A stretch of 37,931 nt of DNA from NCBI RefSeq assembly GCF_032852305.1, contig NZ_CP136595.1, positions 1-37,931 of the forward strand, written 5' to 3'. The translations under genes were made by a program, and so were the position numbers. The number at the start of each line of letters is the position of its first letter. Position 1 is the first letter of the stretch. Below the pieces are notes generated by a model. The model was given only the letters and a program-made list of their open reading frames with translations, was not told the DNA's origin and did no database searches. Positions 7,080 to 14,783 of the stretch are shown here, piece by piece. Source of the stretch: Parasphingorhabdus sp. SCSIO 66989 (GTDB lineage Bacteria; Pseudomonadota; Alphaproteobacteria; Sphingomonadales; Sphingomonadaceae).

Positions 7080-7200
7080 AATGGGCCGAAACCCGTAAGG
7101 GGTTCGGTGTAGCTTGTGCGAGCGATTATCTGCGTTCAGCAGATCCAGCGAGCCTAGCGCAATAGAGCCTGTCCCGGCTCTGGCCGGGGATGCCCGCTTA
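7080..7200 (-). promoter_or_regulatory. Structured leader related to the hairpin repeats
   Basis: Hairpins are AACCC/GGGTT, ATCTGC/GCAGAT (7138-7143 with 7149-7154) and CCCGGC/GCCGGG. The segment ATCTGC...GCAGATCCAGCGAGCCTAGCGC resembles the core of repeat D (ATCTGC...GCAGATCCACAGCACCTAGCGC). It is therefore a diverged, shorter relative of the repeats, placed before the gene at 7020. An open frame covers it (7023-7205) but has no ribosome site or recognisable product. Confidence 0.5.
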
Positions 7201-7479
7201 GACATTAAACCACAGGTGACAAAGCCACAGGGTGATAATTACACCATTTAGCCAAAGAAGAATCTGCACGAGACGCTGATAATGGTGAATGGCCTGGTTG
7301 GAATATTCGAGCAAATTATAGGCGTCTTCCAGCTTATCTGCGGCGTTGCTCAAGCTGGATAAAAATAGCCTTTGGGTCTGCTGCTGTTCGTAATGATGAA
7401 GCTCGGACCCTTGGGAATATACCGCTTTCTGCATCTCGCGAACGATACGGTCATAATGTTCTCGTTGGTGATCGTCCAT
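7198..7479 (-). CDS. Small helical protein with C-terminal membrane anchor
   Basis: 93 residues. The helical N-terminal part is rich in Gln, Glu and His (MDDHQREHYDRIVREMQKAV). One membrane helix near the C-terminus (LVQILLWLNGVIITLWLCHLWF) follows. A weak AAGG ribosome site is present. It has the same layout as 1148-1342 and 37306-37611, a recurring theme in this region. Function unknown. Confidence 0.65.
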   Translation of the reverse strand: MDDHQREHYDRIVREMQKAVYSQGSELHHYEQQQTQRLFLSSLSNAADKLEDAYNLLEYSNQAIHHYQRLVQILLWLNGVIITLWLCHLWFNV

Positions 7480-7556
7480 CGCTAGAAAACCTTGCTGAAA
7501 AAGATGCTGAGTGAAGGGATAATATAAACCAAATTCACGAATCTGACCTGAATGGA

Positions 7557-7844
7557 CTAGCCAGCGGCAATATCGTCAAAAAGACGGGTCACGCGGTTGG
7601 CATCGGATTTTTTGGAGATGGATTCCAAAATCGTCGGGCGCAAGCTGTCGAGCAAGCTGCTGTTGGCACGACAGGCAGCGATGACGGCATGGCCAATTAT
7701 CGAGGCGACCAAGCCTTCTGCTTCGCGCTGTTTGTCCTCAATGCGCTTTAGCTCGTCCTTTCGGGACTGTTCCAGGGCTTCAAGCGCCAAGCGCGCTTTG
7801 GCAACTTTGTCGTCGAGCTGGGAAAGTTTGGCAGATGATGGCAT
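7557..7844 (-). CDS. Coiled-coil small protein
   Basis: 95 residues. Residues 5-45 form a charged coiled coil (KLSQLDDKVAKARLALEALEQSRKDELKRIEDKQREAEG). The C-terminal domain is ASIIGHAVIAACRANSSLLDSLRPTILESI. Layout and size recall small relaxosome accessory proteins of the TraC/TraD kind, but that is a loose resemblance. AAGGACG ribosome site; one base separates it from the previous stop. Confidence 0.65.
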   Translation of the reverse strand: MPSSAKLSQLDDKVAKARLALEALEQSRKDELKRIEDKQREAEGLVASIIGHAVIAACRANSSLLDSLRPTILESISKKSDANRVTRLFDDIAAG

Positions 7845-8234
7845 TTATACGTCCTTTTCGTCATGGGATTGGGCAAGCTGGCGCGCTTCGCGCAAGATGA
7901 ATTGCACAATGTCAGGCCAGAATTGGTCATTTTCGCGCATCGGCACGTCGCGAAAAATATGGCGGAAATGGTCATTGGCGCGTTTGCCGAGGATTTGCGC
8001 ATCATCATAGGAAAGCGTCGGCACGTCGCCGGAAGTAAGGGCGGGCGCTGCGGAAATTCTTTCGGCTGCTATTTGGGAATAGCGCGCAAGCACTTGTGCC
8101 AGCGCTTTTTCAATGCGGTTATCATAGCCTGCAAGGGTATTGAGAAGCGCCGCCCTGCCCTGCTCTGCTTCGAAGAGCGCATCATGCGCTTTTTTAAGTT
8201 CAGGGTCATCGTGAAAATCAGGTAGGTCAGACAT
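7845..8234 (-). CDS. Unknown soluble protein
   Basis: 129 residues, helical and charged. Features are an acidic N-terminus (MSDLPDFHDDPELKKAHDALFEAEQG), then ALAQVLARYSQIAAERI, then DHFRHIFRDVPMRENDQFWPDIVQFILREARQL. No motif is recognised. It abuts both the nuclease-like gene and the coiled-coil gene, so it is part of the same transcript. Confidence 0.65.
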   Translation of the reverse strand: MSDLPDFHDDPELKKAHDALFEAEQGRAALLNTLAGYDNRIEKALAQVLARYSQIAAERISAAPALTSGDVPTLSYDDAQILGKRANDHFRHIFRDVPMRENDQFWPDIVQFILREARQLAQSHDEKDV

Positions 8235-8235
8235 A

Positions 8236-8733
8236 TCAGCCGGTTACTCCGCACTTGCGGCCGATGTAGCCGCGCTTATCCCATTTGGCGACATAGGATG
8301 CGCCTTGGCGGATCATATAGCATTGGGCGATACCGTCACGCTCGGATTCGACAATGGCAACATCGCGACCATAGCGGTCTTGTTCCAAGACGGTGATGGC
8401 GAGCGGGCCGGTGTTGGCATAGATGCGCAAAGCGTCTGCCTGGGCGTGGGGATCACCCGGCGCGCATTGGCGGTTGGGGTGACAATGGCCGGGAAGCTCT
8501 GCGGCGTCGATACCGAGTAAGCGGACGCGGCGGCTGTCGCAGCGCAATGTATCGCCGTCAATGGCGATGCAGGGCGCATAATAGACGTGCTGGGCTTCGG
8601 GAATTTCAGGGGTGAAGCTAAGCTGTTGCCATTTTTCTGTTAGTCCTGTGTCGATACCGCCGCTCATGTAAAGCCCAGCGCATATGACAATGCCAGCCAT
8701 GGCCAATGTGGTGCGATCAATCATAGCGAGCAT
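8236..8733 (-). CDS. Membrane-anchored staphylococcal-nuclease-like protein
   Basis: 165 residues (an ATG at 8724 gives 162). A single N-terminal hydrophobic helix (LAMAGIVICAGLYMSGGI) exports or anchors it. It is followed by an SNase/thermonuclease domain: AIDGDTLRCDSRRVRLLGIDAAELPGHC, then APGDPHAQADALR and EQDRYGRDVAIV. The Asp/Arg/Glu catalytic pattern of the family appears as DGDT, R-x-RLLGIDAAE and DRYGRDVA. A nuclease beside DNA-entry genes could act on envelope-associated DNA. Its start overlaps the upstream gene. Confidence 0.8.
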   Translation of the reverse strand: MLAMIDRTTLAMAGIVICAGLYMSGGIDTGLTEKWQQLSFTPEIPEAQHVYYAPCIAIDGDTLRCDSRRVRLLGIDAAELPGHCHPNRQCAPGDPHAQADALRIYANTGPLAITVLEQDRYGRDVAIVESERDGIAQCYMIRQGASYVAKWDKRGYIGRKCGVTG

Positions 8734-9181
8734 CCATAGGCGACAGGGACAGCGTGTGCTGGATTGTTTGGGAGAGGGTTGTCAGCTCGTTGGCGAGATG
8801 CAGCCAATCGCCACGGCCCAGGACAATGCCTTTTTCTTCAAGCACGGCGTTCCAATGGTCGCGCATTGCGCCTGCTATGGCTCCTGTTTCTGCAAGGCTG
8901 ACATTATCGAGCTTTTTGATGTTGGTAAAAAACAGATGGCGGGCAAGAAAGTCAGCGAGCCATTGGCCAGAGGTCATGGTGAGCAATTCGCGCATGATAC
9001 TGGTCGCTTCATCCTGCAAGCGCAGCGACAGGCGCAATTTGTCCTGAACCTCGTCGAGCTTTTCAACCTGGTGGGATTGGGCGTCATTGAACGCTTTTAG
9101 CAGGATGCGGCTGAAATGCTGCATGGCGGCGTCATGGTCTGCGCTGTGCGCAGGCTGGGGAAAATGCGTCGTGCTGTTCAT
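8717..9181 (-). CDS. Unknown helical protein, first gene of the nuclease cluster
   Basis: 154 residues, helical. Segments include FSRILLKAFNDAQSHQVEKLDEVQDKLRLSLRLQDEATSIMRELL, then GQWLADFLARHLFFTNIKKLDNVSLAETGAIAGAMRDHWNAVLEEK. AAGGACAG ribosome site. It is the first gene reading left from the divergent region at 9182-9411 and overlaps the nuclease gene. No family recognised. Confidence 0.65.
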   Translation of the reverse strand: MNSTTHFPQPAHSADHDAAMQHFSRILLKAFNDAQSHQVEKLDEVQDKLRLSLRLQDEATSIMRELLTMTSGQWLADFLARHLFFTNIKKLDNVSLAETGAIAGAMRDHWNAVLEEKGIVLGRGDWLHLANELTTLSQTIQHTLSLSPMDARYD

Positions 9182-9201
9182 TCTGTCCTTTTAGCATATA
9201 A

Positions 9202-9228
9202 GGCGTGAAATTAAAGCACTTTCGCGTC
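9202..9228. promoter_or_regulatory. Shared inverted-repeat operator, site 1
   Basis: GGCGTGAAAT, 7 bases, CTTTCGCGTC. It lies 21 bases upstream of the gene at 9181 and in the divergent region with the adhesin. It matches the sites at 9369, 15755, 17291 and 17677. Confidence 0.65.
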
Positions 9229-9281
9229 ATTGTCATTGGGCAGTTTACCGCGCCAAAGAGCGATCACATAAAGCACATATC

Positions 9282-9297
9282 TGTAAAAACATGCAAA
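9282..9297. promoter_or_regulatory. Shared upstream motif TGTAAAAACATGCAAA
   Basis: Fifteen of 16 bases match TGTAAAAACACGCAAA at 17269-17284, upstream of the secretion operon. A looser version lies in reverse orientation at 15701-15720 upstream of the primase. It probably belongs to the same control system as the inverted repeats. Confidence 0.5.
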
Positions 9298-9368
9298 TTC
9301 AGCCGCATTTGTGCGCTACAATCCAGTGCGGATCAATGAGTGGTTGGAATATGGGCGTCTTATTGATA

Positions 9369-9394
9369 GGCGTGATTTAGCCATAAATCACGGC
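9369..9394. promoter_or_regulatory. Shared inverted-repeat operator, site 2, in the adhesin leader
   Basis: CGTGATTTA-GCCA-TAAATCACG is a perfect 9-bp-arm palindrome within the GGCGTGA-type consensus. It ends 17 bases before the adhesin start codon, just ahead of the AAAGGAG ribosome site. A bound regulator there could block transcription. Confidence 0.65.
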
Positions 9395-9411
9395 TTAAAG
9401 GAGAATAGAGA

Positions 9412-12400
9412 ATGAAGCGTTTAACGGTGAAAAAAGCGAATCTGCTACTGGCGGGTGTCGGACTGGCGTCCCTGGCGCTGGGTTCAGGTCCGACATTTGC
9501 ACAATCGGTGATCTTAGAAGGCACAGACTGCGGCGGTGTCATTGCTGACGAAGCTGGAAATGATACCTGCACGGACCCGGATGCTGCGGATAACCGAGGT
9601 AGCATTATTGCTAATCAGACAGGAACAGGCGCAGATGGCGCACAAATCGTTGCGGATAACGTCAATTTCATAGATGGCGTGGTGCTGGGAACAAATGCCG
9701 GGTTTAACACAACGGCGGGTATCAGTGGTGAAGTGCAGAGCGCGGTTATTCTTGGACACGGGGCAGGGCGAGAGTCGTTCTTAAACCATAGCGGTGTAAT
9801 TATCGGTGATGACGCAGGGTCTTTTTCGGACATTAGAGCTACTGGCACGGTGGTCATTGGTGAATTGGCTGGTAACAATGCTACCATAAATAGAGGGACG
9901 TTCGTGGGCCGCGAAGCTGGCCGTTTCGGAAATATGACTTCGGTGACGGCGATAGGGAGTGCGGCGGGTCGTGGTGTCCAGGCCGGAAATACTGTGATTA
10001 TCGGGAGCGGCGCGGCCGATCATGTAAATCCTGCGACCCAGCCTATTATCAGTGGTTCGGTCGTTATCGGAGACAACGCCAACAGGACTAATCTGACTGG
10101 CGGTGTTGGCTATAATAATGTTGTCGCGGTTGGTTTTCAGGCCGTTTCTGTCGGAAATTCGTCCGTCGCTGTTGGTGCGTTCAGCAATGATGCAGGGGAG
10201 GCAAATGTGTTCGCTATAGGTGCTGGTGCGGGTGCTGCGCTCGGTCCTGAAACACGCCGTATAACCAACCAATCACGCGGTATTGCGGATACCGATGGAG
10301 TCAATGTTTCGCAGCTTGAAGATTTGGCGGGCGCGCTTGGCGGCGGTGCCGAATTTTCGGATACGGACGGCAGCTTTGTAGGCCCGGTCTATAACATTGA
10401 CGGCACGGATTATAGCGATGTTGGTAGCGCGCTCGATGCGCTGGAAGGTCTTTCCGGTGGTGGCGGCGGCGGCACCGGCGTTCAATATGTTGACCAGGCC
10501 GGTGCGCCAGCTCCAACCAATGCGGCTGACTTGACCGTTGGTGCAAATACGGGCGGCACTGTCGCCAATTTCGCCAATGCAGGCGGGGTTGATCGGACGC
10601 TATCGGGCGTTGCGGTTGGTGCTGTGTCGGCAACCTCTAATGAGGCGGTGAATGGATCGCAGCTCTTTGCGACTGACCAGAATGTCGCGACCAATGCGGC
10701 TGATATTACCAACCTCGACAACCGAGTGACGGTCAATGAGGGCAATATCACGACCAATACGACAGACATTGCCAACCTTGATAATCGTGTGACAGTCAAT
10801 GAAGGCAATATCACCACGAATACTACGGATATTGCGAACCTCGACAACCGAGTGACGGTCAATGAGGGCAATATCACCACGAATACTACGGATATTGCGA
10901 ACCTCGACAACCGGGTGACGGTTAATGAAGGTGACATTACCACGATTGATGACCGGGTGACGGTGCTTGAAGGTGCGCCAACATTTATCGAGCAACCGGG
11001 CGGTGCTGCTGGTGATTTGCTGCTGGGCGGCAATACGGGTGGCACGGTTCTCAATATCACCAATAATGCTGGCAACAATCGTGTGATTACCGGCGTTGCT
11101 GGTGGCAATGTTGCTGCGGGTTCAACCGAGGCTATCAATGGCGACCAGCTCTTTACCACTAACCAGAATGTTACCAATCTCGACAATCGGGTGACGGTGC
11201 TGGAAAATGCTGCCGGTATTGCACCGCTGGTTGAGCAACCGGGCGGTGCTGATGCTGACATTCTCGTTGGGGCTACCACTGGCGGGACGGCAGTGGACTT
11301 TGGCAATGATGCAGGTGACTCTCGGACATTGACCAATGTTGCTGCCGGTAATGTAGCAGCCGGTTCAACCGAGGCAGTCAATGGCGAACAGCTCTTTGCC
11401 ACTAACCAGAATGTCGCGGACAATGCCCAGGGCATTGCTGACAACAGCTCCGCGATTACCAATCTCGACAATCGGGTGACGGTCAATGAAGGCGATATTG
11501 CCACTATTGATGACCGGGTGACGGTGCTGGAAGGCGCACCTAGTTTTGTCGATCAAGCCGGTGGTCCTGATGGTGAAATTACCATTGGAGCCGATACAGG
11601 CGGCACAGTCGTCAATATCGCGAATGACGCTGGTGAAAACCGCGTGATTACCGGCGTTGAAGCCGGGGAGCTTGCCGCTGGCTCAACTGACGCTGTGAAT
11701 GGCGACCAATTGTTCGCTACTAACCAAAATGTTGCCGACAATGCCCAGGGTATTGCCGACAACAGCACCGCGATTACCAATCTCGACAATCGGGTGACGG
11801 TCAATGAAGGCGCGATTGCTGACAATAGCACTGCTATCACCAATATTGATGATCGGGTGACGGCGCTAGAAGGTGCGCCGGTCCTCATTGCGCAGCCGAA
11901 TAGCCCGGACGGCGCGATACAGATTGGTGCGGAAACCGGCGGAACCGAGATTGATCTTGCCAATAATGCCGGTGAGGCGCGGACGGTATCAGGTGTCGCG
12001 GACGGCGCGATTGCGGCTGATTCCACCGATGCTATCAACGGAGCGCAGCTTTTCGCCACCAATGAGGCGGTTGCTGACAATGCCAGCGCCATTGATGGCG
12101 TTGCTGATGGCGTTGCGGCAAATGAGGCAGCAATTGCCGACAATGCCGGAGCGATAGCGGAAGTGAGTGCCAAAGCATCGCAGAACATGATGGACATTGC
12201 AGCCAATGCCCAGGGCATTGCTGATAATGCCGATGCGATAACCGCCAATCACGCCAAGATTGCGGACAATGCGGGCGCGATTGACAATTTGGACCGGGTG
12301 ACGGTGCAATATGATACCGACATGAACGGCAATCCGGTCAATTCGATCACGCTGGGCGCAAGCAATGGTCTGGCCGGTCCTGTAACGATCGGCAATGTTG

Positions 12401-12795
12401 CTGCCGGTGTTGCCGACAATGATGCAGTCAATGTGCGCCAGCTTCGCGATGCTGTTGGTGAGGCGAACGCCTATACCGATCAGCAAATTGCGCAGTTGCA
12501 GACTGGTGTAAACCAGCGCTTTGATGCGCTGGAATTTGATCTGCGGGAAGTCGAAAGCCAAGCGCAGGCCGGTATTGCGTCTGTCAGTGCGCTTACCCAG
12601 CTTCGCTATCATGATGAACCAGGCGCGCTGTCCATCGGCGCGGCCATTGGTGGCTTTATGGGCGAAATGTCGATTGCCTCCGGCATTGGTTACACATCTG
12701 AAAATCAGCGTGTGAACATCAATGCAGGCTTTGGCTATAACCCTGCGCGCAATGAGGCGACTTGGGGCGCTGGGGCAACCTTCCGTATCGACTGA
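9412..12795 (+). CDS. Trimeric autotransporter adhesin (YadA/Hia type)
   Basis: 1127 residues, with a strong AAAGGAG ribosome site. A signal peptide (LLLAGVGLASLALGSGPTFA) covers roughly residues 11-30. The head region (about 31-290) is rich in Gly, Asn and Val with YadA-head-like VIG/AVG repeats. The stalk has five related modules ending in STEAVNGDQLFATNQNV-type motifs, separated by coiled-coil runs of NLDNRVTVNEG. Near the end lies VNVRQLRDAV, then the four-strand membrane anchor from about residue 1060 (LTQLRYHDEPGALSIGAAIGG ... GAGATFRID). Such proteins trimerise in the outer membrane and bind surfaces or cells. It is the only plus-strand gene here apart from the transfer operon and shares its operator motif. 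Confidence 0.95.
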   Translation: MKRLTVKKANLLLAGVGLASLALGSGPTFAQSVILEGTDCGGVIADEAGNDTCTDPDAADNRGSIIANQTGTGADGAQIVADNVNFIDGVVLGTNAGFNTTAGISGEVQSAVILGHGAGRESFLNHSGVIIGDDAGSFSDIRATGTVVIGELAGNNATINRGTFVGREAGRFGNMTSVTAIGSAAGRGVQAGNTVIIGSGAADHVNPATQPIISGSVVIGDNANRTNLTGGVGYNNVVAVGFQAVSVGNSSVAVGAFSNDAGEANVFAIGAGAGAALGPETRRITNQSRGIADTDGVNVSQLEDLAGALGGGAEFSDTDGSFVGPVYNIDGTDYSDVGSALDALEGLSGGGGGGTGVQYVDQAGAPAPTNAADLTVGANTGGTVANFANAGGVDRTLSGVAVGAVSATSNEAVNGSQLFATDQNVATNAADITNLDNRVTVNEGNITTNTTDIANLDNRVTVNEGNITTNTTDIANLDNRVTVNEGNITTNTTDIANLDNRVTVNEGDITTIDDRVTVLEGAPTFIEQPGGAAGDLLLGGNTGGTVLNITNNAGNNRVITGVAGGNVAAGSTEAINGDQLFTTNQNVTNLDNRVTVLENAAGIAPLVEQPGGADADILVGATTGGTAVDFGNDAGDSRTLTNVAAGNVAAGSTEAVNGEQLFATNQNVADNAQGIADNSSAITNLDNRVTVNEGDIATIDDRVTVLEGAPSFVDQAGGPDGEITIGADTGGTVVNIANDAGENRVITGVEAGELAAGSTDAVNGDQLFATNQNVADNAQGIADNSTAITNLDNRVTVNEGAIADNSTAITNIDDRVTALEGAPVLIAQPNSPDGAIQIGAETGGTEIDLANNAGEARTVSGVADGAIAADSTDAINGAQLFATNEAVADNASAIDGVADGVAANEAAIADNAGAIAEVSAKASQNMMDIAANAQGIADNADAITANHAKIADNAGAIDNLDRVTVQYDTDMNGNPVNSITLGASNGLAGPVTIGNVAAGVADNDAVNVRQLRDAVGEANAYTDQQIAQLQTGVNQRFDALEFDLREVESQAQAGIASVSALTQLRYHDEPGALSIGAAIGGFMGEMSIASGIGYTSENQRVNINAGFGYNPARNEATWGAGATFRID
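10709..10930 (+). repeat. Tandem 63-bp repeats in the adhesin stalk
   Basis: About 3.5 copies of a 21-residue coiled-coil unit (NLDNRVTVNEG plus NITTNTTDIA). Copies are nearly identical at DNA level, so they can expand or contract by slippage and change stalk length. Confidence 0.85.
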
Positions 12796-12851
12796 CGCGG
12801 ATGATGAAGGGATTGCAGGCTTAACCCGCAAAACTTAGCCTGTAATGACAA

Positions 12852-12882
12852 GGGACCGGGGAGCTGCAAGGCTCTCCGGTTT
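12852..12882 (+). terminator. Adhesin terminator, possibly bidirectional
   Basis: ACCGGGGAGC and GCTCTCCGGT pair around TGCAAG, followed by TTTTC on the plus strand. It also lies at the 3' end of the minus-strand gene that stops at 12885. Confidence 0.75.
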
Positions 12883-12884
12883 TC

Positions 12885-13403
12885 TTATGTGAAGAGCGCT
12901 TCTATCGCGCTCGGATTAGCCGAGGCTTGCGCGTTTTGGGCGGCTGTCGCCAAGGCGCGCTTGTCGATCATGGGCGCATCAGCGACCAGGTGCATATAGG
13001 CACATGCGGTAAATTCAGTGGTATAGTAAAAGGGCTGGGTCAGGCATATCTCATAAGCCCATGTGGCGAGCTCGCGCTTCGTCGAGCTGGGCGAGATGGC
13101 ATAGTCGCGGAATATGACGAATAAGTCCTCGTCGATCAGATAGGTTTGGCTATGCTGGGGTGTTGGCTGGGGATGCAGATGGTTGCGGTATTTTCCGGCG
13201 TGGCGGAAAAAGTCGCCATAGAGAAATTTATGCAGTGCGATGAATCCGGCTTGTCCAGCAAAATCCTGATCCGCGCTTTTTGCCGCTTCAAGCTGCTCGG
13301 TTTCAATTTCGGACAATGCTGCATCAATCTCGTCTGCGCTGCGCAGATTGCGCGAATTAACGGGTAATCGGCTATCCTTATAGACATAGAAGGCAATCGA
13401 CAT
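12885..13403 (-). CDS. Unknown protein downstream of repA
   Basis: 172 residues and soluble. The N-terminus MSIAFYVYKDSRLPVN is followed by an acidic helix (SADEIDAALSEIETEQLEAAKSAD). The middle is LHKFLYGDFFRHAGKYRNHLHPQPTP and the C-terminus is Ala-rich. Its ribosome site is weak (AAAGAAAG). It converges on the adhesin and shares its terminator. It resembles no family I know; a plasmid maintenance role is only positional. Confidence 0.65.
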   Translation of the reverse strand: MSIAFYVYKDSRLPVNSRNLRSADEIDAALSEIETEQLEAAKSADQDFAGQAGFIALHKFLYGDFFRHAGKYRNHLHPQPTPQHSQTYLIDEDLFVIFRDYAISPSSTKRELATWAYEICLTQPFYYTTEFTACAYMHLVADAPMIDKRALATAAQNAQASANPSAIEALFT

Positions 13404-13630
13404 TTGGTTTCTTTCTTTGTGTGTCGCGACCGTCTGTTGTCATTGAATAAAGTTGCTCTTTTTTCAACTGCATGGGCGTAACATAATGTTCTCTGGCACA
13501 GACTATCTTTATTTTACACCGCTACGGCAAGGCGCAAAATCTCCGCTTGGCTTCCTGAAAGCCAAATGCGGCCGTAGGCCGCTCCCGTTGGTGTCAACAG
13601 GTGCCAGACGGTTGTTATTGTCCTCAATCT
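13404..13630 (-). promoter_or_regulatory. Leader between repA and the 172-residue gene
   Basis: No gene here. Hairpins are GCGGCC-GTA-GGCCGC and TTGGCTT/AAGCCAA. On the minus strand TTGCGC and TAAAAT are spaced about 15-16 bases, a possible promoter for the gene at 13403. The hairpins may also end the repA transcript. Confidence 0.4.
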
Positions 13631-14521
13631 TTATTCTCGTGGCCGCTGTGGCACGTTTAGCACGTCATGGTTTACGGGCAGTTTATCATCGCCTGCCAGA
13701 TCATTATAAATATCTTTTAAGGGCGGTTGCGTATGATTATCATACTCGCGGCTATTTGGTGAAGTGGCTGGGTCAGCGGGCAAGGCTCCGATCTTTGCGG
13801 CGAATGCGAGCAATTCAGGCGAGACATAGCCCGATGGCTGGCTAGTCGGGCTATCCTTGCGTGGTTTCGGCTCTGACCAGGCCCATAGGCTCTGCTCGGC
13901 TTCCTCGGCTTTCAAGCGTTCTACATAGTCAACTGGCGTTGGTGGTTTGGCTTTCTTGGCGGGTTTAAAGGCTTCAAGCCATTTGGGCAGGGAAAGACGA
14001 TAGACATTGCTGGTTTGGACAAAGCGCGGCCCCTCGCCTTTCTTGGCGTTGCGCTTGCATCGGCGCTGGCGCTGCAAGATGCCAATGCTCTCAAGCTGGG
14101 TTAATGCCCTGGCTATGGTCTGCCGACAGCGCCCGGTGGCCTCTATGATCGCGTCATAGGATGGGAACAGCCTGCCATTGCAAAGGCGGGCCATCATGCA
14201 GAGCCATTCCAATATATCGAGCGCTCCGGCCGTCAATGGCCGTGCTGGTGCTTCGCCTGATTCCGGGTCATAGGCGCGCCGCTGGTTGCGGCCGTTTATG
14301 GTGTAGCGCTTTGCACTTTTGAAAATGGTGTCCGGGTCATGGTCTTTGGGCCGATGCCACCAGCCATTTTCAAACGTCCCCTGTTCTATCGAGTTGCGCA
14401 GCACGGGTGCGCGAATGTCTCCGCTGGCAACGCCATTGCGCAAAGGCTTGATGCCTAAGTCAAGCAACTGGTTTTCAACCACCTGATTGATGCGAACTAA
14501 GCTATTGTTTCTGTGCGTCAT
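13631..14521 (-). CDS. repA: RepA-like plasmid replication initiator with winged helix
   Basis: 296 residues. The central part (about 95-175) looks like a winged helix-turn-helix: AGALDILEWLCMMARLCNGRLFPSYDAIIEATGRCRQTIARALTQLESIGILQRQRR. Its flanks are basic (RCKRNAKKGEG), then RLSLPKWLEAFKPAKKAKPP, and the C-terminus is unstructured. This matches helix-turn-helix replication proteins of alphaproteobacterial plasmids. The ATG at 14521 has AAGGGAATGAG upstream. Its leader contains a probable antisense RNA gene, as expected for a copy-number-controlled initiator. A pure transcription factor is the alternative. Confidence 0.7.
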   Translation of the reverse strand: MTHRNNSLVRINQVVENQLLDLGIKPLRNGVASGDIRAPVLRNSIEQGTFENGWWHRPKDHDPDTIFKSAKRYTINGRNQRRAYDPESGEAPARPLTAGALDILEWLCMMARLCNGRLFPSYDAIIEATGRCRQTIARALTQLESIGILQRQRRCKRNAKKGEGPRFVQTSNVYRLSLPKWLEAFKPAKKAKPPTPVDYVERLKAEEAEQSLWAWSEPKPRKDSPTSQPSGYVSPELLAFAAKIGALPADPATSPNSREYDNHTQPPLKDIYNDLAGDDKLPVNHDVLNVPQRPRE

Positions 14522-14585
14522 TTCTCATTCCCTTCTTACAGGGCGAGAGGGCGCAAAAAATCCTGCACAAAAGCGCATAATTTGC

Positions 14586-14677
14586 TTGCAAATCTGCTGG
14601 GAATGCGTAATCTCTAAAGCCGACCAAGACTTAGTTAGAGATTAAGCAAAGCCCCGCCTCTGTGCGGGGTTTTTTGT
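14586..14677 (+). ncRNA. Probable antisense copy-control RNA opposite the repA leader
   Basis: A plus-strand promoter-like pair TTGCAA (14586) and TAATCT (14608), 16-base spacer, would start RNA near 14620. The RNA would end at a strong terminator, CCCCGC-CTCTGT-GCGGGG plus six T (14652-14676). On the opposite strand, the repA leader holds a 10-bp stem TAATCTCTAA/TTAGAGATTA. Its loop contains TTGG, a U-turn-like kissing-loop motif. This fits a short counter-transcribed RNA that limits RepA synthesis. Confidence 0.55.
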
Positions 14678-14783
14678 TATCCGCTCACGCCACTTCTCCT
14701 CTTTGATAAATCATGATGGCCGCAACGGAGTCGCTGCGGATCGGCGAAGCCTATGCGATATTGCAGTTTGGTTAAAGCGCGCA

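Noticed and set aside
10482-11504. 340-residue minus-strand frame, plus 11553-12248 and 11989-12831
   Set aside because: Antisense shadows of the adhesin's low-complexity stalk; no ribosome sites, repetitive translation.
13453-13845. Plus-strand 130-residue frame
   Set aside because: Mostly antisense to repA and its leader; Arg/Leu-rich translation without a domain.
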